From: JACZWL01 sp046756445
Lineage (GTDB): Bacteria; Pseudomonadota; Gammaproteobacteria; Steroidobacterales; Woeseiaceae
Direction of reading: 5' to 3'
Assembly: GCA_046756445.1 (NCBI GenBank)
Contig: JBHHWI010000127.1
Location: 1-7,592, forward strand
DNA: 7,592 bases
Part shown: positions 1 through 5,935 of the stretch, piece by piece
How the letters are laid out: every line of letters begins with the position of its first letter
Numbering within the stretch: the first letter of the stretch is position 1
Notes under the pieces: model-generated
The model's input: the letters and a program-made list of their open reading frames with translations, nothing else
Database searches by the model: none
What the model was told of the DNA's origin: nothing
Translations under genes and position numbers: made by a program

Positions 1-1244
1 ATCACGCTGTCGTCGTCATCGACAACGGTCGCATCATTGCAGTTGGCGCTGTTGACGATACCGACATTCCGGAAGATGCCGTCATTATCGATACGAGCGG
101 CAGGACGGTGTTGCCGGGGTTGATCGACGCTCACGTCCACGTCGACCTGATCGGCCATGGTGATTATGACCGTTACTACAAATTCCTCGGCGGTATGGAA
201 CGGTTGCATGAGGTCATGCCGATAGCGGCAAAACAGATGTTGCGTGCGGGTGTCACGAGCGCCATAGACCTGGGCGCACCATTTCAGATACTCGAATTTC
301 GGGAGCGAATAAGGCGTGGGGAGATTCCCGGGCCGCGTTTGACCATATCCGGTCCCTGGATAACGCGGGTTTATCTCGAAGGTGTTCCTGATGAGTATCA
401 GATCATCATCGATAGTCCACGTCAGGCGGCGCAGCGGACCCGGGAACTGATCGCACGCGGCTCGGACGTGATCAAGACCTGGGTCGGGCTGACCGAGGAC
501 GACTATCGCGCCGTAGTCAAGGAGGCTCATCGACACGGGATCAAGGTCCACGCACACCTGTATCGACCGGAGGCCATTCGTGCTGCAATAGCAGCGAACG
601 TGGATGTGTTGCAGCATGTCGGCTCCGCCGGCAATTCTCCCTACGACGACGACCTCGTATTGGACATCGCACACAGAAATATCCCGGTGATACAGACGAT
701 CTCGCATCGAATCTGGGTGTATCCGGCAACGGTCGAGTTTCCGGAGCGGCTCAATGATCCGGTCCACAAGATAGACATGCCGCCGGACATCTATGCGGAG
801 GTTATCGACTCATTCAACGACTTTCGCCGCCTGTCCTATTTTCACGAGATCGGCCGCGAAACCAGAAACTCTCAGATCGCGGCGCGTCAGTTCATCGACG
901 CCGGCGCTTACATCGGCGTCGGGACCGACGCGGCCAGCCCCCTGAATTTTCATACGGAAGCGATCTGGCGGGAAATGTCGGCCCTGGTCGACAGCGGCAT
1001 GACGCCGATCCAGGTAATCTCCGCGGCGACCAGGACGAACGCGGAGATCCTCGGTCAAATCGATCAGCTGGGCACGATCGAGGCCGGAAAACTCGCCGAT
1101 CTGATTGTCGTCGACGGCAACCCCCTCGCCGACATCACGGTGCTCGGATACGTGAACATCGTCGTCAAGGATGGCGCAATCTGGTATGCGGAGACCTCCA
1201 TGGGCGCCCCGCTCACCGGGATCGGGCACGCTTTCAACGAATAA
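1..1244 (+). CDS. Metal-dependent amidohydrolase (COG1228-type, imidazolonepropionase/prolidase-like), 5'-truncated
   Basis: The reading frame is open from the first complete codon (base 3) to TAA at 1242-1244, giving 413 visible residues. The GTG at 108 is an internal Val, not a start, because the upstream codons encode the family's N-terminal strand (DNGRIIAVG). By alignment with the neighbouring paralogue, about 45 codons including a probable signal peptide are missing. The amidohydrolase metal ligands are all present: HVH (codons 132 and 138), Lys of VIKT (474), the second His of HAH (555), His of LQHVG (615) and Asp of GTDAAS (927). The end has the usual GTIEAGKLADL(I)VVDGNPL motif. In this superfamily such residues bind two metals and activate water to cut an amide bond; the Lys is usually carboxylated. 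About 18 residues follow the normal end (KDGAIWY) and run into the convergent gene. Family assignment is firm; the substrate is unknown. Confidence 0.93.
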   Translation, partial: HAVVVIDNGRIIAVGAVDDTDIPEDAVIIDTSGRTVLPGLIDAHVHVDLIGHGDYDRYYKFLGGMERLHEVMPIAAKQMLRAGVTSAIDLGAPFQILEFRERIRRGEIPGPRLTISGPWITRVYLEGVPDEYQIIIDSPRQAAQRTRELIARGSDVIKTWVGLTEDDYRAVVKEAHRHGIKVHAHLYRPEAIRAAIAANVDVLQHVGSAGNSPYDDDLVLDIAHRNIPVIQTISHRIWVYPATVEFPERLNDPVHKIDMPPDIYAEVIDSFNDFRRLSYFHEIGRETRNSQIAARQFIDAGAYIGVGTDAASPLNFHTEAIWREMSALVDSGMTPIQVISAATRTNAEILGQIDQLGTIEAGKLADLIVVDGNPLADITVLGYVNIVVKDGAIWYAETSMGAPLTGIGHAFNE

Positions 1245-2580
1245 CGTCGCCGTCTTTGATCACGTGGAGAACGTGGCGGAGGTCCCCCAGATTTTGTAGC
1301 GGATCGCCGTCGATAACGATGATGTCGGCCAGCTTGCCCTCCGCGATCGTGCCGAGATGGTCCTCTCGATTGAGTACCACGGCCGCCCATCGGGTACCGG
1401 CCATGATTGCCTGCATCGGCGATAACCCGACATCTTCGTGGAGAAAATATATTTCGCGTGCGGCCGCGATATGGTGCGGATTCGCCCTGGAGCCTGAATC
1501 GCTTGACACGATAAACGGTGCGCCCGCCTCGAATAACTGGCGCAGCTTCATCATCTTGGCCTCCCGGTTGATGACAGCGCCGCTAAACAGCGGGTGCCGT
1601 GACGGATGCTTGTATGACCCGCGTATGTCTTCATAGATGTCGGGTGGCATGTGCTTCTTCCACGCCGGGTCATGCACCAGCTCCGGGTTCCTATAGATCT
1701 GCCTGAGACCTTCGTCGGCCATAATGGTCGGTCCCATCGCCACCTGTTGCTCGATGATCATATTGACGACGTCGTCGGGATAACTTGGCTGCGCTCCGTC
1801 GCCGATATGCTCGACCGTGTCCCACTGTCCGAGTCCTGCTTCGAGGGCCGTCCGCAATGCCTTCTGGCTGAACAAATGCGTGGCGACCCTCATGCCGAGC
1901 TTGTGAGCCTCGTCATAGATCGCAACAAGTTCAGACTTCGACAGATTCTCGTCCTGAGTCTTGATGACGTCCACGCCCATCTCCACGAGTTTCCTGACCT
2001 TGCGGCGACCGTCAGCCGGGTTCTCGACCACCCAGGTATCCACGAAGTCTTTCGAGACGAACGATGTCGGTGTTTTTCTCAGAAACGGCCCGGCGATAAA
2101 CGGCCGCGGTCCGGGCATTCTGCCGGAGTTGATCTGCTCGCGAAGCCAGAAGCTGTTATCGATGTCGGTGCCGAGGTCGCGGACCGATGTCACGCCCGCA
2201 TCGAGCATGATCCGGGCCGCAGTCGGCAGGATATCCGACCGCATTCGGTCCTCGTACGTGGCAAACCAGTGGTCATAGTCACTGTGGCCGATAATGTCGA
2301 AGTGAACGTGGAGATCGATGAGACCGGGCATCACCGTGCGGCCATCGGCGTCGATGACGCGCGCGCCGTCCGGAATGTCCGTGTTCTCCTGAGCGCCGAC
2401 GGCGCTGATACGATTGCCGGAAACCAGCACGACGCTGTCATGAACGGGCATTCCACCGTAGCCATCGATCAGGCGACCGCCGACGATGGCGAGCGTATCG
2501 TCCTGCGCCCACAGGGCCGGCGGAGTGACTACCAGACAGATTACGGCGGCGAAGCCGGCGTTACGGAGTCTGTATTTCAT
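1234..2580 (-). CDS. Exported metal-dependent amidohydrolase, paralogue of the convergent neighbour
   Basis: This 448-residue protein starts at the ATG at 2580-2578. A longer frame exists upstream, but only this start gives a signal peptide: basic MKYRLR, a hydrophobic core, and a likely cut after LWA near residue 25. Metal ligands are H91 and H93 (HVH), K207 (VIKT), H235 (ATHLF), H258 (VEHIG) and D361 (SSDSG). The C-terminus has GTIAEGKLAD(I)IVIDGDPL, typical of COG1228-type amidohydrolases. It resembles the convergent gene closely around the HVH motif and in a shared MPPDIY segment, so the two are paralogues. Its start overlaps the previous gene's stop as ATGA. The nearest purine-rich stretch (GGGGAG) lies about 14 nt upstream, too far for an ideal ribosome site, so it is probably translated by coupling. 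Expected in the periplasm. It lacks the Gly-rich loop after the metal Lys that the operon partner has, so its substrate probably differs. Confidence 0.93.
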   Translation of the reverse strand: MKYRLRNAGFAAVICLVVTPPALWAQDDTLAIVGGRLIDGYGGMPVHDSVVLVSGNRISAVGAQENTDIPDGARVIDADGRTVMPGLIDLHVHFDIIGHSDYDHWFATYEDRMRSDILPTAARIMLDAGVTSVRDLGTDIDNSFWLREQINSGRMPGPRPFIAGPFLRKTPTSFVSKDFVDTWVVENPADGRRKVRKLVEMGVDVIKTQDENLSKSELVAIYDEAHKLGMRVATHLFSQKALRTALEAGLGQWDTVEHIGDGAQPSYPDDVVNMIIEQQVAMGPTIMADEGLRQIYRNPELVHDPAWKKHMPPDIYEDIRGSYKHPSRHPLFSGAVINREAKMMKLRQLFEAGAPFIVSSDSGSRANPHHIAAAREIYFLHEDVGLSPMQAIMAGTRWAAVVLNREDHLGTIAEGKLADIIVIDGDPLQNLGDLRHVLHVIKDGDVIR

Positions 2581-3857
2581 AGCTGCTTGTAAATCTCCCC
2601 ACCCTTCATGACGAAACGCACGTCTTCGAGCACCCTGATGTCCTCGAGCGGGTTGCCTCTGACGGCAATGATGTCGGCGTAGCCGCCGGGCCTGATCGCA
2701 CCCACATCGCCCGACCATCCGATCAGCTCGGCTGCATTGATTGTCGCCGCCTGGATCGATTCCATCGGCGACATGCCGTATTCGACCATGTAGGAAAACT
2801 GTTTCGCGTTGTCGCCGTGTGGGTAAATGCCGGCGTCGCTTCCGAATGCCAGCTTGACGCCCGCCTTGTGCGCCTTCCGGAAATTATCGCGTTGAAGCTG
2901 GCCGACAATGCGCTCTTTCTCCAGCGATTCAGGCAGAATGCCGGCCGTTTCGCCCATCTCGAGGATGTATGTGTCCACATAGATGTCCATGACCAGAAAC
3001 GTGCCGGCATCCCTCGCCATGCGTATGCCTTCATCGTCGATCATGCTCGCGTGTTCAACGGAATCGACACCCGCCGTTATTGCTGCCTTGATGCCTTCTG
3101 TCCCGTGAGCGTGTGCTGCGACATTGCGATCGCGCCGGTGCGCTTCCTCGACGATCGCAAACATTTCCTCGAGCGTGTACTGTTGCGCGCCGACGCTGGT
3201 GCCCTTCGACATCACGCCGCCGGTCGCGCAGAACTTGATGATGTCGGACCCGTATTTGATGTTTTCCCGGACCTTGGCTCTGACGGCCCAGGGGCTGTCC
3301 GCGACCCCCTGGGATCGTTCCTCATATCTCGGCGGCAGCAGATTGTTGTCGCAGTGGCCTCCCGTGATGCCGAGTGCCGGGCCCGAAACGAGCATACGCG
3401 GTCCCACGATATCACCGTCGTTGATCGCGTCACGCAATGCGATGTCGACATATCCGCCGGCCCCGACATTGCGTACGGTCGTAAACCCGGCAGCGATGGT
3501 CCGTCCCGCATTGGTGGCGCCGTGCAACGCGTTCCTGGGCGTCGATGCCGCCAGATTCTTGTAGCCATGCGCTTTTTGATCGCCCGTCAGGTGCACGTGC
3601 ATGTCGATCAGTCCGGGCAGTACGGTCGCTTCGCCGAGGTCGATAACATCGGCGCCCCGCGGAATCACCGTCGATCCCGCCGGGCCCACGGCGGCGATCC
3701 TGTCCCCTTCGATGGTAATCACCTGATCGCTCAACACCCGGCCCGAAATCACGTCGACCATGCTGCCGGCGATGACGAAGGTCCGAGGCTCATCCGCCGC
3801 CAGGTGCCCGGCATGCACCAAAGTGATAAGGATTGTGAGCAACCTGGCGCTTATCAT
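2577..3857 (-). CDS. Exported prolidase-like amidohydrolase (Xaa-Pro / Xaa-Arg/Lys dipeptidase-like family)
   Basis: This is a complete 426-residue protein, the usual length for the family. It starts at ATG 3857-3855, with GGGGGA five bases upstream. Residues 1-21 form a short signal peptide ending LAA. Metal ligands are H87 and H89 (HVH), K208 (IIKF), H249 (first His of HAHG), H269 (VEHAS) and D341 (FGSDAG). Two further blocks are characteristic of the prolidase-like branch: GGHCDNN at 166-172, and CATGGVMSKGT straight after the catalytic Lys. Characterised members of this branch hydrolyse dipeptides with C-terminal Pro, Arg or Lys, and some cleave amide-linked toxins such as ochratoxin A; which of these applies here is inference. 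The end has the family's GGYADIIAVRGNPLEDI. It is the first gene of a minus-strand pair and its TGA overlaps the next ATG. It diverges from the S9 peptidase gene, which fits a joint role in peptide breakdown. Confidence 0.94.
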   Translation of the reverse strand: MISARLLTILITLVHAGHLAADEPRTFVIAGSMVDVISGRVLSDQVITIEGDRIAAVGPAGSTVIPRGADVIDLGEATVLPGLIDMHVHLTGDQKAHGYKNLAASTPRNALHGATNAGRTIAAGFTTVRNVGAGGYVDIALRDAINDGDIVGPRMLVSGPALGITGGHCDNNLLPPRYEERSQGVADSPWAVRAKVRENIKYGSDIIKFCATGGVMSKGTSVGAQQYTLEEMFAIVEEAHRRDRNVAAHAHGTEGIKAAITAGVDSVEHASMIDDEGIRMARDAGTFLVMDIYVDTYILEMGETAGILPESLEKERIVGQLQRDNFRKAHKAGVKLAFGSDAGIYPHGDNAKQFSYMVEYGMSPMESIQAATINAAELIGWSGDVGAIRPGGYADIIAVRGNPLEDIRVLEDVRFVMKGGEIYKQL

Positions 3858-3862
3858 TGATA

Positions 3863-3868
3863 TCCCCC
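3863..3868 (-). promoter_or_regulatory. Ribosome binding site of the prolidase-like gene
   Basis: On the minus strand GGGGGA lies five bases before the ATG at 3857. It is preceded by an A-rich run (plus-strand T7 at 3871-3877). This supports the chosen start of the 426-residue amidohydrolase. Confidence 0.6.
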
Positions 3869-3894
3869 GCTTTTTTTCTTAGTCCGAAATCGAA

Positions 3895-3915
3895 TGCGAG
3901 AGCCCTTGTCTCGCA
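3895..3915. repeat. Perfect 7-bp inverted repeat, operator-like, in the divergent intergenic region
   Basis: TGCGAGA (3895-3901) and TCTCGCA (3909-3915) are exact reverse complements with a 7-bp spacer. The arm centres are 14 bp apart; the 21-bp site lies between the divergent start codons and overlaps the candidate -35 element. This geometry would suit a dimeric regulator controlling one or both operons. It has no T-tract after it, so it is unlikely to be a terminator. Function is inferred. Confidence 0.4.
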
Positions 3916-3934
3916 CGGGATCGGGCGCGATCAT
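3906..3934 (+). promoter_or_regulatory. Weak candidate sigma70-type promoter for the S9 peptidase/lipoprotein operon
   Basis: TTGTCT (3906-3911) and GATCAT (3929-3934) are separated by 17 bases, each matching four of six consensus positions. Transcription would begin near 3941, leaving a leader of about 33 nt. The match is modest and could be chance; its placement in the only intergenic gap between divergent operons is the main support. No convincing minus-strand promoter was found by eye. Confidence 0.25.
3919..3932. repeat. Short palindrome GATCG-N4-CGATC
   Basis: Five-bp arms (3919-3923 and 3928-3932) flank GGCG, immediately beside the larger inverted repeat and overlapping the candidate -10 element. 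A 10-matching-base palindrome of GC-rich composition can occur by chance, so this is only a secondary candidate regulatory site. Confidence 0.25.
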
Positions 3935-3962
3935 TAGTGAATGCCTGAAACCAATGTAGCCC

Positions 3963-3967
3963 GGGAG
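3963..3967 (+). promoter_or_regulatory. Ribosome binding site deciding the S9 peptidase start
   Basis: GGGAG sits six bases before the ATG at 3974. The alternative in-frame ATG at 3941 has no comparable purine-rich site just upstream and would bury the signal peptide behind eleven extra polar residues, so 3974 is preferred. Confidence 0.7.
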
Positions 3968-3973
3968 AATCCG

Positions 3974-5935
3974 ATGAGCAAGAAAATGCTGGGCGGAATG
4001 TTGATCGTCGTATGTATGCTTGTATTGTCCGCGCGAACAGACGCGAGCTGGGACAATCCTGACGATATTCCCGTTACAGGGCCGGTGACCGTCGGTCTTG
4101 CCGGCGAGAAGCCTGCCGACATCGTGCGTTATTTGATGGCAAACGGTGCGGATACCGCGCGAATGTCCCCGGATGGCACTCAGCTGGCGTACGAGTGGTC
4201 GATCACCGGTGAGCCGCAGCTCTGGATCGTGGGCGTCCATGGTGGCACGCCGCGCCAGATCACCTTCGGCAGGGCAATCACGTTCTTTCGCTGGGCGCCC
4301 GAGGGCGGAAATCTGATTGTCGGGCGGGATATGGACGGCAACGGACGCGACGGCTATTTCCTGATCTCCGAGGACGGAACGAAGGAGAAGCAGTTGCTGC
4401 CGCTCTCCGAAGCGTTTCGGGCATTCGGGATGTTTTCGCCGGACGGCGATCAGATTCTGTACTCCTCGACCGAGCGAACCGGCGTCGATTACGACATCTA
4501 CGGCCTCGATCTTGCAAACAACGAGACACGCCTGATCGTACAGAGCCGATTCGGTTTCTTCCCGCGGGCGTGGCAGCCGGGTGGTGCTATCGTCATCGTG
4601 TCGGAGACCCGCGGTGAAGATGCGAACGACGTCCATTTCCTCGATGTCGCAAGCGGCGAGCTGACACCCAGGTTCCGGCCCGAAGATGCCGCGCTGTACG
4701 AGCACTTCGCCTGGCTGCCGGATGGCAGCGGCTTTTTCATGGCGACGAATCAAGACCGTGAGTATGCCGGTCTCGCATACTACTCGGTCGCCGAAGACCG
4801 GCTCGAGTATCTGAGCACACCCGATTTCGACGTCTCGAACGTCAATTTGAGCGGCGACGGGCGCTTCCTCGTGTGGACCACCAACGAAGGTGGCTACTAC
4901 AGATTGCACGCGATGGATCGTTTGACCGGCACGGACCTGACTGTGCCCGAGTTTCCACCGGGTGAGTACGAGCTTCACTTCTCGTCCGATGCTTCCGTGT
5001 TGAGCATATTCATATCGGGGCCGCGGACGCCGGGCGATGTCTGGACATGGGACCTGCAATCCGGAGCGAGAACAAATCCGGTTCAGTCATCGTTGGCCGG
5101 CCTCAGACCCGAGAGTCTGGTGCTGCCGCTATCCCTGCGCTTTCAGGCAAGGGATGGCGTCACGCTGCACGGTCTTCTGTATTTGCCCGACGACTCCGAT
5201 TTCGACTACAAGCCGCCCATCGTGCTCGACGTTCACGGTGGCCCGACCGCCCAGGCTCTGCCGAATTTTCAGTTCGCGACGCAATACCTGGTCAACCGGG
5301 GTATCGCGGTCTTCGACGTCAATGTCAGGGGATCGACAGGCTTCGGCAAGACATTCACGCGCCTGGACAATCAGAAAAAGCGCCTGGATTCGGTGCGCGA
5401 CCTGGTCGATACCATGGCTTTTCTCAGCCGGGACGGGCGTGTCGACACCAGTCGCGCAGCCGTCATGGGCGGTTCCTACGGCGGCTACATGGTAAACGCC
5501 GTGCTCGGTCTGCACCCGGGTGTCTTCGACGCCGGTATCTCCAGAGTGGGCGTTTCCGACTGGGTCCGGGCGTTACAGGACGCATCACCGGCGCTGAAGG
5601 CCTCGGACCGGATCGAGTACGGCGATATTCGGGAGGAGCGCTGGCAGCGCTTTTACGAGAAGTATTCGCCGATCAACGACGCGGCCAGGATAACCGTGCC
5701 TCTGCTGGTCGAGCACGGCGTCAACGACCCGCAGGACCCGGTTGCCGAGTCCGATCGACTGGTCCTCGCGATCCGCAAAGCCGGCGGCACGGTCGAGTAC
5801 ATGCGCTTTCCCGATGAGGGGCACAGCCTCGACAAACAGAAGAACCGGGTCGCTTACTATCGGCGCGTCGCCGAATTCCTGGATCGGCACCTGATCCGCG
5901 CACAGGCCGACGTGGCAGCGCAGGTCCACAGATGA
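3974..5935 (+). CDS. Exported S9-family serine peptidase (acylaminoacyl-peptidase/prolyl oligopeptidase-like)
   Basis: This is a 653-residue protein. An in-frame ATG at 3941 exists, but the ATG at 3974 is chosen because GGGAG (3963-3967) sits six bases before it and it begins a clear signal peptide (MSKK, hydrophobic 5-19, likely cut after TDA at 24). Residues about 55-360 form a beta-propeller with repeated blades marked by SPDG (65-68, 155-158), LPDG (248-251) and SGDG (303-306). The C-terminal alpha/beta-hydrolase domain starts near 385 and has HGGPTAQ (421-427), VRGSTGFGK (451-459), nucleophile S501 in GGSYGGY, D585 in HGVNDP and H617 in DEGHS. S9 enzymes cut oligopeptides or release N-acylated residues; the propeller restricts access to small peptides. 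The S9C-like fold of the catalytic domain is well supported, exact specificity is not. The conserved NDPRVP motif reads NDPQDP here. It overlaps the downstream lipoprotein gene by ATGA, suggesting one transcript. Confidence 0.95.
   Translation: MSKKMLGGMLIVVCMLVLSARTDASWDNPDDIPVTGPVTVGLAGEKPADIVRYLMANGADTARMSPDGTQLAYEWSITGEPQLWIVGVHGGTPRQITFGRAITFFRWAPEGGNLIVGRDMDGNGRDGYFLISEDGTKEKQLLPLSEAFRAFGMFSPDGDQILYSSTERTGVDYDIYGLDLANNETRLIVQSRFGFFPRAWQPGGAIVIVSETRGEDANDVHFLDVASGELTPRFRPEDAALYEHFAWLPDGSGFFMATNQDREYAGLAYYSVAEDRLEYLSTPDFDVSNVNLSGDGRFLVWTTNEGGYYRLHAMDRLTGTDLTVPEFPPGEYELHFSSDASVLSIFISGPRTPGDVWTWDLQSGARTNPVQSSLAGLRPESLVLPLSLRFQARDGVTLHGLLYLPDDSDFDYKPPIVLDVHGGPTAQALPNFQFATQYLVNRGIAVFDVNVRGSTGFGKTFTRLDNQKKRLDSVRDLVDTMAFLSRDGRVDTSRAAVMGGSYGGYMVNAVLGLHPGVFDAGISRVGVSDWVRALQDASPALKASDRIEYGDIREERWQRFYEKYSPINDAARITVPLLVEHGVNDPQDPVAESDRLVLAIRKAGGTVEYMRFPDEGHSLDKQKNRVAYYRRVAEFLDRHLIRAQADVAAQVHR

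Larger units (their letters stand above)
3858..3973. other. Divergent intergenic region, the only noncoding stretch in the window
   Basis: This 116-bp gap separates the minus-strand amidohydrolase pair from the plus-strand peptidase-lipoprotein pair. It contains both ribosome sites, two inverted repeats, a T7 run at 3871-3877 and a weak plus-strand promoter candidate. It is presumably where both operons are started and possibly co-regulated. No small ORF or structured RNA was recognised in it. Confidence 0.7.

Noticed and set aside
108..110. GTG at 108 as the start of the left amidohydrolase
   Set aside because: The frame is open to the window edge and the upstream codons encode the expected N-terminal strand, so the gene simply begins outside the window.
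1651..2592. Plus-strand open frame (313 codons) opposite the second amidohydrolase
   Set aside because: It is a shadow frame of a gene with all metal ligands; it is rich in Arg, Asp and His and without any family motif.
2581..2718. N-terminal extension of the second minus-strand gene to 2718
   Set aside because: The extra 46 codons overlap the upstream gene out of frame, are Arg/His-rich shadow sequence, and would hide the signal peptide.
2817..3860. Long plus-strand open frame (347 codons) opposite the prolidase-like gene
   Set aside because: It lies wholly antisense to a gene with intact catalytic motifs; its translation shows no recognisable domain. GC-rich codon bias commonly leaves such frames open.
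3984..4027. Possible lipobox (VVC) in the S9 peptidase signal peptide
   Set aside because: The residue before Cys14 is Val rather than Gly, Ala or Ser, and a better ordinary cleavage site follows near residue 24.
3854..5059. Minus-strand open frame (401 codons) opposite the S9 peptidase and the intergenic region
   Set aside because: It is antisense to the propeller-coding region, has no signal or known motif, and conflicts with the ribosome sites and start codons in the intergenic gap.
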